Positions 12,151-22,437 of a stretch of DNA of 64,000 bases are shown piece by piece. A model generated the notes under the pieces. The model made no database searches. It saw only the letters and a list, made by a program, of their open reading frames with translations, and had not been told where the DNA came from. The position numbers and the translations under genes were made by a program. This stretch comes from Archilochus colubris (taxonomy: Eukaryota; Chordata; Aves; Apodiformes; Trochilidae), in assembly GCA_023079485.1 (NCBI GenBank), contig CM041097.1, forward strand, positions 14,851,561 to 14,915,560, in the 5' to 3' direction. Numbering within the stretch: position 1 is the stretch's first letter; each line of letters begins with the position of its first letter.

Positions 12151-14527
12151 GACAAGCAACCATGGAAGATCTTTCCTTGTGGATGTTTTACATGCAAAGA
12201 AGCAGCTGTATTTGTTGCCTCAGAATCCCAACACCTTTCTGAGTAACATCTCCAAGTGAAGGACCACCAAGAAATCCAGACACAGTCCTTTTTCTCCCCA
12301 GGAGACGTCCTGCTGGGTTCTCTTACGTAAGAGTAAGAGATCCATAAGACAACGAGCAAAGCCAGAGAAATACAGTCTAGTGAAAACTGACATAAGTACA
12401 GGATGCATTGGTTTGCTACTTAAATAAATGTTTAAATATTTAAACAAAAATTTTGGTTTAGAAGGAAAAGATCCATGCGAGGGAGAGGCACTTTTTATCT
12501 GGTAAAAGCTGACATTTCTAGACTGACAAAAGATATAACTAATGATCAAAAAACCCCCTGAATATAGAAAGTGCTGCCAGCTTCTGTTTGGATGGGTAAT
12601 AAGTGGTTGGAGTAGTTAAGTGAAGAGATGTTACACAATGCTGATATGTAAAGCTCCAAAGGGATGTAATGGGACTGCTTTGATCAATGGAAGAAAGAAG
12701 AAATTCCCACCTTGGCTCTCCCCAGCAAGAGACACTTGTCTTGGTAAAGCTGAGGAGATGAAATAGATGGGCTTGATCTGACTTCATGTCAGCAATCTCC
12801 ATCTGACCTTGCTGTACAGGAAAGCCCTGAGACAGAGGAGAGCAGTAGCTTGAGTAGGAGTCATTTGGTGAAGCTGTGCAGTTATTCCCCTCCATCCCTA
12901 GGGACCAGTTGCAGTGGTTTCCTTGGCAGTGGCAAGGGGAACCCCTACTCAGCACGCACACTGGGGAGTCTTTGTCCAATGAACAACCCGAAGGCAAGGA
13001 ACAAACAGAACCATTTGGCTTTCTATATTTCAGTAAGCAAGCTTCATCTGCTAGCAAAAAAAACCCCTAAAACTGGGATATATTTCTGCTCTAAATGTTA
13101 GAAACCAAATGACTAAAGTATACACTATTTCACAATCCTCTCAGAGGGAGGGTGATGCTGGGAGCTCATGGAATTCAGGATCCTTCCTTCCTTCCAAAAC
13201 TCACCAGAACATCTCACCTACCTCAGCTTTGTGTTTTTACCTCCCACATCCCTTTGAACTCCAGCTCTTTACTGAACTCCAGCCACTTTATTAGGCAGAG
13301 CCAGAATAATACATGATTATGAGAATATCTTGAGGGAGTGTAATCAGTGACTGCAAATACCTAATAGAAGTTATTCAGCTATTGTTCATTCAGCACCATG
13401 CCCAAGAGAAAATGAAGTTCTGACCTTTGCTTATTTTATGACCAAAAAACTACTGCTAATATTAAGGCAGACATCTTTTAGCATACTTGAGTGAGACATC
13501 TGCTGAAGTCAAAGGAAGGATTCCCACTACGTTAGAGTCTATGACTTCAGAGTAACCAAAGTTTTCAGAATGCTGTGCAGGTGTCCAGCCCATCACCAGT
13601 AAAAGTGCATTTTCATTTCACTGAGTGTTTTCCAAAAAGCAGACATATTTTGCTTAAGCAGAAAGTATGTGTGCTCAGTGAATAAGGCCAGAGGGGGCTC
13701 AGGCACAATGTGCTATGAGCTTTTCCCTGTCTTTGGAGAGGTCTGGATGTACAAGTTCTCTTTCTGCAATTGATTCAGCACCATTCCCAGCAGGAGCCCT
13801 GCCCCATATCCCCAGCTTCAAGTTCAACAACTCAAGACCTGACCACAGACCTGAGTTTGCAGAGTATTTGTAGCTATATCCTGTCTTTACAAATCCAAAC
13901 ATCAAAATCTTCAGATTCATAGGGCATCTTTGAACTGAGCAGACTTTATAGTCCACAGTTTCAGAACTTCTCAGTGCTGGCACATCCAGAGATTAGGTTG
14001 GGATATTAACTAAATAACTGTACTACCCAAATTCTGAAAGCTGCTTAAACATAGCTGTCTCCTAAATCCAAGTCTTTCTCAGAAGGTCCTTGTTCCTTTA
14101 CAACATTATGTGCTTCCTTATGTAGCACAGTGTTCAAAATTCCAGTACACTTTCAAATTACACAAAAAGTTTCACATGTCAAATTAGAGGTTACACAGAA
14201 AACCTTGTATGGACCATCTGTGTTTGACCACTCAGTTAATTTTCATTTCTGGAGTTCTGGGTCACAAAATGGTATTAATTTCAAAAGCTGGCTAAAAGAT
14301 CACTTGGATTTTATCCTGTTGGCTTGGACCTTGTGTATCTTGTACAACTTCCTGGCTGCCTAGATGACATGTTGCAGCAGTAAGTGCAGAACACTTAGAG
14401 GAATAAAACTGAGCAGTCTTTGGACACTGGGATAGTTTTCAAAGGCCATTGCAAAGACACTCAATCCATCATTTGTTTTGCATTACCCCAAACCACGTAT
14501 ATTCTTTAGGAAATAAAAGTAAATTTT
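12151..14527. other. Non-coding stretch, no gene recognised
   Basis: The longest open frame is 12539-13057 on the minus strand (172 codons). It is cysteine- and serine-rich but shows no regular spacing, signal peptide or known domain, and two plus-strand frames are open opposite it. I do not call it a gene. There is no transposon or RNA gene. Confidence 0.6.
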
Positions 14528-14562
14528 GGTGGGGGAAGGGAATGAAAAGGGGCAAGGTGGGG
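14528..14562 (+). other. G-rich tract, near-match to a G-quadruplex motif
   Basis: Four G runs of 5, 3, 4 and 4 bases lie at 14531, 14538, 14549 and 14559. Loops are 2, 8 and 6 nt, so one loop exceeds the usual 7-nt limit by one base. It sits in an otherwise A/T-rich region. Confidence 0.5.
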
Positions 14563-15704
14563 AAAGGAAACAAATACAAGTACTGGAAGTGGAAATTAAA
14601 ATTTAAAAAATACTGATATGGGCAAAACAACTATTCCCAAGCTGAATATTAAACATTTTGTATTTAAATATAAACTAAACTGTGTAACGTAAGCATATTA
14701 TTTCCAGTAAATATATATTTTTTCAATTAAAATAATCACTCAGGCTAGTGAAATACCTCAACCAATTTTAGAAGGATTTAATCAAAGCTATGCATGACTG
14801 CTGGTATTTTGCACAGAAACCAAACCCTTGGTACACATTGGAGCATCAGAGGATAGAGACTGTCCTCATGCCAAAGGCTGCTCCTAGAAACTTTCTTGAG
14901 CCACTTTCTGAAGTCCTGCATACAGTTTCTCCTCCAGCATCTCCTTCTTGCAGAACAGAGACAAAAATAAGGAGCAGCTTTGCTGACTGTAGCCTGTCCT
15001 CATGCTGTGAGCTGCATCACATACTGCCTGGGACTCCTTGTACAGCATCAGTGGGATAGAAACAGGAGCACGCAGTTCATCTCTCTGTCCCTCTCTTGGC
15101 CTGATAGATCTCCCCACATCCTTTTCTCTTCCTGTTCCCCAAACCACATAGAAATGTACACAAAATTTAGTTTATTTTGTATAACTGTCTCCTTCCTTTT
15201 GTCCTTTCCCTACTGGAGAGCTGTTAAGGTTTTGTCTGGCCCTAAATTAAAATTTAGTAGAAAAGGGTAGGCTCTATCCAGCTTTGGGAAAGAACTCAGA
15301 CAAGAGGACAAGGATGGTTGTTCCTCCTGTTGACCTCCCCATTTCTTGAAACCTCAGTCCTGAGGCTGTGCCTGAGCCACCATACAAAAGCCACTCATGG
15401 GGTTGTGTAGTTCCTTTTGATCCCATTCATGCTTTGGCTTCCTCAGCTTCCAGCAGCAAGGAACTCCACGACCAATTTGTGCTTTTTCTGGACAACAGCA
15501 CAATAAACCAAACAATGCCAGAGACAGATGGGATTTTGGCTTTCCTCCCTTTTCCCTCAGTCGTCCCACAGCTGCAGCCACAAGTCTGACCTGTGCAAGC
15601 ACTGATACCCTGAGCACAGCATGTGCCCAGGGGAAACATCATGATGCTGATCTAATCAGTTCCTTTATGTTAGTTGTGTTCATGGTTCCCCCCTCTTTGA
15701 TTGT
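14563..15704. other. Non-coding stretch, no gene recognised
   Basis: AT-rich (especially 14580-14760), then ordinary sequence. Open frames of 72-96 codons occur on both strands near 14790-15640 and are mutually overlapping chance frames. Confidence 0.65.
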
Positions 15705-15955
15705 GAATCTCAGAGAATCAAGCTGGAAGGTCAGCCAGTTCATGCCTTTGCTCTGCAGCAGGACAAGTTACCACCAAGACCTTCCCAGCAAATGTTTTAC
15801 CTGCTCTCAGACAATGTCAGGGATGGAGGCTCATCCTCCCCAAAGGCAAACTATATTCTCAAACAACACTGAAGTTACAAAGCCAGCTCAGGAGTCTCCT
15901 TCACTACACATTGAGCTCAGCCCTTCTTGTAGTGTTTCCTGGAATAATTTCTGGG
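15705..15955 (-). mobile_element. Degraded CR1-like LINE fragment, minus strand
   Basis: Read on the plus strand this resembles the reverse complement of an older CR1 3' region. It starts with AGAGAATCAAGCTGGAAGGT, in the place of the usual AGAATC-GGTTGGAAG start. It continues with CAGCAGGACA, CCTGCTCTCAGACAATG, CAGGGATGGAGGCTC, GGCAAACTATATTC, CACTGAAGTTACAAAG and finally CACATTGAGCTCAGCCCTTC before CTTGT. The order and spacing fit CR1 throughout, but identity is low with several small indels. It is clearly older than the copies at 11.1 and 39.2 kb. No open frame survives. A repeat-library comparison would settle the subfamily and edges. Confidence 0.62.
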
Positions 15956-16639
15956 TCCCTGCTCTGCTTCTGGAACAGAAGAGGGTAAATGGAGAACATG
16001 CATCCTGCAAGATGCTTGGGCAGGGGAGATATTTTCCCTGATGGGCTTTCAGAGCAGCCTGGTTGTCTTTTGAAACACGCTTGTGTTCAAGCTTCACTGT
16101 GTCTCTCCATACCCATATATTCCTCACATCTCTGTTAGTCCTTCAAAGTAGCAGCAATGAGCTCACTCAGCTCCTTTGAGGTGGTATTCAGGAGCAGAAG
16201 CATATTTACTAAAGTTATTTCCAGCAGAAGCCTCAGGTTTCACAATTCTTTGTCCCTCCCTAACACATAACACACATGCAGCTCACTGGTACTGCAAAAT
16301 AACCTCTAGATCTAAAAGTAGCATCAAATCTTTGCAAGACAAACCAGCTCCAGAGGATGCAAATCAAGTGCTAGCAAGAAAAGCCTCCCTAGAACAAAAT
16401 AATTTCCAGACTGGAGAGCTCAGGGAACGTTATCTTCAGAGAAGTGGGTTTCTGAGTTACTTTGATCACTTGAGTTTCAAAGGTAATTACAGCTCCATAA
16501 GTGTTTCTCTAAGCAGTATCCTGTGGGATGGGGAAGGCCAGAATTCAGGCAGAAGGTTCCTCCTGCACAAAAGCTTTGCCACTGACATTGTCAAGGGATC
16601 TATTGCACTCCATTGTGTCCATAATCTTCAAATTAAAGC
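15956..16639. other. Non-coding stretch, no gene recognised
   Basis: Contains a plus-strand open frame at 16176-16646 (156 codons) with no recognisable domain, signal peptide or repeat structure. It is most likely a chance frame in mid-GC sequence. Confidence 0.6.
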
Positions 16640-17230
16640 TCCCTAAATCCACAATAGTCTAATAAACCACAAGCCTGTAACAGCCCCTTCAATTTTCCAC
16701 GTTAATAATCCATGGATTAAGAGTCCCTCTGCTGCTACAATAGACAGAACTGATCTTCTCTACTGTGTCAATGACCCATGAATTATAGGGCTGTGTCTCA
16801 GATGGTTAGATAATACTTCACTCAAGTCCCCGCAAGAGATTTTTCTAACAGGGCAAGTTCAGGGCTCAGATTTGGAGTAAAAGCATGTTGTGGCATTCTC
16901 ATTTTTAGGACTGCTCTTGCTACTCCTCACATCAGCATGGCCACACCAAAGCACAACCCCCTTTTATCAAACCAGTCCTTTTGTTTTGCAATAAATGGCC
17001 TCGTCACCTTTCATTTACAACTGTACATTTCATCCATCGTATAGAGGCACAGTTTCATAACTGGTTAATCAACTAATGAAAAATCCTTCAATTTCCTTGT
17101 AATAGGGGCCTCCTAATAACCTGGAATGTTTTATACAGATTGGTGGATAGCACTTCTTAACACACTGGTATCACTTAATAACCTTTTATTATACCATTTA
17201 CTACAAGGTACATACAGCATCCACCACAGT
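16640..17230. promoter_or_regulatory. Candidate conserved non-coding block
   Basis: About 590 bp of complex AT-rich sequence without simple repeats or open frames. It includes CACGTTAATAATCCATGG, GACCCATGAATTATAGGG, CATCCATCGTATAGAGG, GGTTAATCAACTAATG and GGCCTCCTAATAACCTGG. The high density of TAAT/ATTA cores and the few retained CpGs are typical of vertebrate developmental enhancers. Function and conservation are inferred, not shown. Confidence 0.3.
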
Positions 17231-19699
17231 CAGATCAGAGGGCAAAAGGAAGCCAAAAGAAGTCACTTCAGAAGAAGTGCCCAAACCTGTCATTCATAAA
17301 ATGCTCATCGACTTTTCTAATCGGGAGCAAGCAAGCTTCTGGAACAGCTGTGTGGTTTCACCTTTGCAAATACCACCTCAGTCACCAGCCTGGATTTTTG
17401 CGTAAGGATGGAAGTGTCCTGCCAGCCACTGGGATGGAAAGAAATGTGATGGGTAGGAGCAGACAGGTTGTCTCTGTGGCATTTTCACTGTCAAGCAGGA
17501 TCCCTGTGGCATGTTGTCTGCTGGAACAGAGTGCCACTGCAATGTGTTTCCTTTACTTTGTTGAGTAGAAACCTTCATATTGAGCTCAAAGCCACACAAA
17601 TCATTGCACACTGCAGCAGGGTTGTTAAAGGCAAGGAATGCCTGTTAGGTTACTCAGCCATGTCTCCATCAAAGCCTAGCTGTTCCATACCATATCTTTT
17701 ACAGCATTTGGTCCAGACTACTATTACTTGGGACATTTTAAACTGCACTGTCAGCTCGGATAGACATGGGAAGAGGCTCTGCACTTCAAGTAATTGGCTG
17801 CTTCCATCGCTGCTGCTGCATCTTAAGTGTGTCGTTCAAAAAGTTTGGTTTTGTTTAACCCTTCACAGGGCAATAAATCATCTGGCTATAAGTTAGATCA
17901 GAGATTCTCTGGGGCAGGTAAAGCCTTGGCCATGACTCAGAGGTCAAGATGATTCCCAATAAGGAAGGATTCTTTACTTTCTGAAGAAATGTATTTGCTG
18001 ATTTTCTGGTTTTCCAGACAGAAAACGAAGGTCAGTTTCATAAATCTCCCCTAGTGGTTATGAGAGTCTATTAAATAAAATAGTTCAAAATAAAGAGGCG
18101 TTAGCATTGATTCTGGAACTTAACTCCAGTGTTAAATCCTTCAGTGTCAGAAAGATCAGTGCAGCATCTACAGGCAATTAAAATTATAGGCAAAGTAATA
18201 GTGGCAACAACCACCATGGTGGCTGATGGAGGGTGAAGATAAATCTCTTCTGATACAATGAAAAGAAGGTGATAGAAGGGTGGAACAGTAATAAATGATG
18301 TGTTTTTATTGTTTGTATAGAAACTGTGAAAGCAAATCCTCAGCCAAAGTGAGTTTTGTGCTGTTGGCTACAGTGTGTGATGTGTTCCTGCAGCAAAACC
18401 CTGCACTGCCAGAAATACTTGGATTCACCTTAGCTGGCTGCCTGGCTTCCAGCTATCAGAATCTCACCTCTTATTTCATACTGGTGGAGATTTTAATGAC
18501 TGACTTTATTGTCCTTTAGAAGATAATACATATATTGGGCTGCAGCTCAGATTTGAGAGAGCAGATGTACTGCTCTAAATGAAAAAAAACCAACCAAAAA
18601 ACAAAAAGCCAAAGAAAGAAAAAAAGGAAACCTGACCCATTTGCCTTATGGAGAGGCACTAAAATTCAGTCATCAGTTCATTTCCTTTTGCAAACAGGTG
18701 TAAGAACAATAGCTGCATTGTCATTAGCCAGCATATAGAATAAATAAAAGGCACAAGCTCATGCTAGCTGACCCATGGGTGATAGAAAGTGCTGCTTTAT
18801 CTTGCTGTGACTGCTGGGACCTGTGTGCTAGGTCTCCCCTGATTTTGACACAAAGTCAGCATTGTCTTCTGAACCCACCTCAGTCTTTTAGTTGACCTTG
18901 CAGTATTTTTCTTGGTTGTCATGCTGAGTGCCATGTTTATCTTGTTACACTATTTACACAGAGCAGACTAGTCTTCCATAAGGGAAATATCAGGTGTCAA
19001 GCATCTGAAAGTCCAGAGGACCAGGACTTGGGGGCATGGTCCCTGCACCAGAGATGGGGCTAACCCTGCTAAAGCCCAGTGGCAGCACCATGGTCCTCAG
19101 ACCTTCCAATGACAAAAACATCAGTGGCTCCGAGGCATTCAACTCACATCAGAAGAGTAATTGCTACTGAGAGACCTACAGCACCTTTTTCAGGTAGGTT
19201 AATGCTGAAATTCCCATTTAACAATAAAACACCAAGCCTAGAGAACTGACACTGCGACACATGGAACTGCCACACAAAAATCATCATCCCTTTCATCTGG
19301 AAGGAGTCCAGTTCCCAGGGTGGAGGGTCCAGAAGAAGCCCCACCAAGGTGTTCCCCATTGGAAATGAGGGCAGCAGGGACACCTAAAGAACACCTCAGG
19401 ATGACCCTAAGCCCACTGCACTGAAAGTCACTGCACACACTTTTGGTTACAAGAGCTTGCACACCCCTCTGTCCCCCCCCCTCCAGCATATTCCTACCTG
19501 CTCTCAATATACACACAGCTTGTTAGCAGCTCCACGGGGTTCCCAGGAGCAGTGAATGAACAGAAGCCAGGATTGTATGATCCTAACAACCAGCTCAATT
19601 TCTTCTGTCTCCTAAGCTCCCTCCCTGATCACAGGAGGAGTGGCTCCAGAGGAACAGCCATGAATTTTTTATTTCCCTGACCAGAGGGTGATTTTACCC
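17231..19699. other. Non-coding stretch, no gene recognised
   Basis: No gene seen. An open frame at 17468-17896 (plus, 142 codons) has no recognisable motif. A short block at 17750-17835 holds three CpGs (CTCGGATAG, CCATCGCTG, GTGTCGTTC). An A-rich low-complexity run with CAAA-type units lies at 18579-18628. Confidence 0.6.
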
Positions 19700-19760
19700 C
19701 ATCAAAGCTATATAGATATTGTTCATCGTTACTAAGGCAACGGGGCTCTTAGAAATGCTG
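19700..19760. promoter_or_regulatory. RFX X-box-like site with flanking AT block
   Basis: GTTACTAAGGCAAC at 19728-19741 matches the palindromic RFX X-box (GTTRCCATGGYAAC class) at 12 of 14 positions, with two intact half-sites in the right spacing. It is flanked by two CpGs (ATCG just before, AACGG just after) in otherwise CpG-poor sequence. RFX factors use X-boxes in ciliary and other promoters and enhancers. No transcript start is identifiable nearby, so an enhancer-type site or chance match are both possible. Confidence 0.4.
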
Positions 19761-20977
19761 ATACTACATAAACTAACAGAACTCTGCAGTTTGCCCTTTC
19801 TTTCCAGTGCAGCCTAATAACCCCATGGATGCTGCTGGCAGCCCCTCTCCTGCTGGGATAAATGAGCACTTCAGGAAGTATTATCTCCCTTCCAGCATGG
19901 ACTCTGTGGTGCCAGCACAAAGACGAGGCACTGAACTGGGGAGCTGGGCCACTATCAAAAGGCAGAGGGGTTTCAGTAAGCTCCAGGGAGGAATGGGAAT
20001 GCCACACAACTCTGCTGCCTTCCTAAAAGCAACAAAGGGTCATCATAATGCTCCTCATCCCGAGGGAACACGTCTCTTTTACAGTCCCCTTAAGGAAATC
20101 CTGGAACACAAACTCTTTAGTTTCTGGTTGTTCCCATCTCATCAGCATCAAGAGCTAACTGGATTAAGGGCTGTTTGTTAATTCCACCTCCCTCCCTCTC
20201 TCATATCCCAGCCCCTTTGATGCACATGCTTGGTTATTAAGTGAACACACCAGGTCCTCACTGGCCTTATGGGGAGGGCAGGGTTAAAATGCTTCATTGC
20301 TCTCCTTAATCCCTCTCACATGATTTAGTCAACACCAGTGGGGGAGGAAGGACCTGCAGGCTTTGCCTCCATGGCTCCCCCTTTCTTCAGAAGTCAGAGA
20401 GAGGAGATGAATTAATCTGTTGGGCTGGAGCTGTTGGGAAGTCACAGAAACCAGGAACACGAAATGCACCCAACATACTGGGGGATGCACCTGCAAAGCT
20501 CATGGACTTCAGAGCTGCTCCTGCTCCAGCTTTGAAGCTTGCTATTTCTCACTATTCAGCACCATTTTAATCTTGAAATAGAAAAAAGCCACCAGTAATA
20601 GTTAAAATACAGATTTTTGTTCCTCTCCCAAGATGCTGTAGCACAAGTTCAGTGATGGGGAGATGATTGCTGTGCAGCTACAGAAGGAAAAGCCAGCAAG
20701 AAAGAAGCAGTTGGGGACAACTGTTCTGGGTGCTCTTCTCCTCAGCAGATCTGATTTACCAGTGATCTCCAGAATTAAATTTTCCACTGTTCTGTTAGAG
20801 GAACCAAATAAGTGGTCCTTTTTCTGGGAACCAAAGATAGCTTGAAAGGCAAAAGGCTAACAGAAGGTCAGAAGAATAAAACAACCCAGAAACCAAAGCA
20901 ACCCAAAAAGCTAATGACCAATGTTCACTTTTTTTTTTCTTTTCCTGTTTTTGGGAATTTGTTGTTGGTCGTTCTGC
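19761..20977. other. Non-coding stretch, no gene recognised
   Basis: An open frame at 19807-20181 (plus, 124 codons) has no recognisable domain and is opposed by a minus-strand frame at 19732-20007. No transposon or RNA gene is visible. Confidence 0.6.
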
Positions 20978-21012
20978 TTTTTTTTCTTTTTTTTTTTTAA
21001 AAAAAAAAAAAA
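20978..21012. repeat. Homopolymer inverted repeat T8-C-T12-A14
   Basis: A T run of 12 at 20987-20998 directly abuts an A run of 14 at 20999-21012, preceded by T8C. The T/A junction is a perfect self-complementary palindrome with no spacer, so it can extrude as a hairpin. It could be a polymerase-slippage product or two abutting tails. It is also a place where assembly errors are likely. Confidence 0.9.
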
Positions 21013-21956
21013 GAATCATAGGAGTGTATATTTCAACTATTTTATGCTTGCTACCAGTCAGCCCCTTTGTCCCAATAATCTAACAATAACACAAATAACT
21101 TAAATAATGTATGTTGAACTTCCTTCCCAAAGCAAAACACAGGATGGGCAGCTCACTCTCTCTCAAAGAGCTTTACAAGCACAAAACAAGGAGAGTTTTA
21201 CAGACCCCCATTCTTCTGCTGGATGACTTAGTGCTGCTGCCACAAGACAAGGGTCTTTTATTGAAACCTCAGCAGAAAAGTAAACATTTGAAATAAAGCT
21301 AAACAAGAGTTTAGTTGTTGAGGAAAGGACAGTCATCTGTTGGGATCTGGCAAACAAACTCTTCTGAAGAGCGACCTTCTGCAGAGCTCAGCTGGGATCC
21401 CAGCACTTGGATTTAATCCCTGGAGTCTCAATTCCTTCTGTCTACCATGAGGGCTTCTTGCTGCAGCAAATTTGAGGCACTGTTGGCTACTGGAAGTGTT
21501 ATTCATTTGACAAACAGATCTTAAGAAAACAAGCCTGGGTTCCAAGTGCCAGGGAATCTAAAATACGCTACTGGAGGAGATTTCCCCAAGAGGAAACATT
21601 GCGAGCCCACCACTTCCTGTTGAAAGCCATTGGGAAATGGTGCCCATCTCCTGGATGTAAATTCACTGCCCATTTTGTCTCTGCAGACCTTGCCTGAACT
21701 ATCCTCTAACCCAAGTCAACCTTTCAGGGACATATGGAGATGTATGGGATGGACAGATGGGCTGCATGCTCAGCTGGTGTCTGATCAGCTGTGGAGCTCC
21801 TCACAGTTTGATACTGGGGCTCCCTGGGTTTAGCCCCATTAACCTGGCCAACAGGATGGAATGCACCTTCAGCATGTTCACATCAGAGACTAAACAGGTG
21901 GGAATAGCAGGGCTCTGTTTAGCTACATCCTGACAGGTAAAAACTGACAGAAATCA
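21013..21956. other. Non-coding stretch, no gene recognised
   Basis: No gene, RNA gene or recognisable repeat. Open frames are under 75 codons and overlap on both strands. Confidence 0.65.
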
Positions 21957-22437
21957 CATGAAATTCCACAAAATCCAATGCAAGATCCTGCACCTGAAGC
22001 AATAATCCCCACGAATGCTGTGGGTTATCTAAATAGAAATCAGCTTTGCATAGGAGGTGGGGATTCAGATATTGAGTGTGAGCCAGCAGGACATCAAAGA
22101 AGGTCAAGCACCTACTGCATTGACTTTGTCAGCAGGTCAGGGGACAGAGTTGTCACCCTGTGTCCCCATAGGAAGGCCACATCTGAACTTCTACAGTCAA
22201 GGAAGACACGAATATACTGCTGCCAAGTCTGACCGTGGCTGGAGGCAGGGAAGAGTATATTGCATTTGTTCAGCCTAGAAAAGGAAGAGCTCAGAGCAGA
22301 TGCATTCATCCTTTTCTCCAGCTACCCCATGGGTGGTTATGATGAAGCCAAGGGCAGATAGTCCTGTTTTGTGCAGGGACTGGTCTGGATGAATTGCAAC
22401 TCCTATTTCCAGCCTTATTGTTCCATGATTCTATGAA
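21957..22437 (+). mobile_element. Degraded CR1 LINE 3' portion
   Basis: The start, GAAATTCCACAAAATCCAAT then GCAAGATCCTGCACCTGAAG, matches the CR1 reverse-transcriptase C-terminal region that encodes the F-N-x-x-K-C-x-x-L-H-L stretch. Later landmarks are in order: GTGAGCCAGCA, GTCAGCAGGTCAGGGGA, TTTGTTCAGCCTAGAAAAGG and, at the end, GACTGGTCTGGATGA, ATTTCCAGCC, TTCCATGATTCTATGAA. Relative to a full CR1 end (about 900 bp as seen at 39.2 kb) the copy is internally shrunk to about 480 bp, so it carries large deletions. All frames are interrupted. It is an old, dead insertion, older than the 39.2-kb copy. Confidence 0.78.

Noticed and set aside
12539..13057. 172-codon cysteine/serine-rich minus-strand open frame
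   Set aside because: Cysteines are not regularly spaced, there is no recognised family, and opposing frames are open too.
13685..13700. CTCF-like word (GGCCAGAGGGGGCTC)
   Set aside because: One base short in the core spacing of the CTCF consensus and lacks the flanking positions.
16176..16646. 156-codon plus-strand open frame
   Set aside because: No recognisable motif; nothing in the context supports an exon.
13389..20570. Left-half REST/NRSF words (CAGCACCAT) near 13392, 13778, 19084 and 20558
   Set aside because: The right half-site (GGACAGC-type) is absent or poor in every case.
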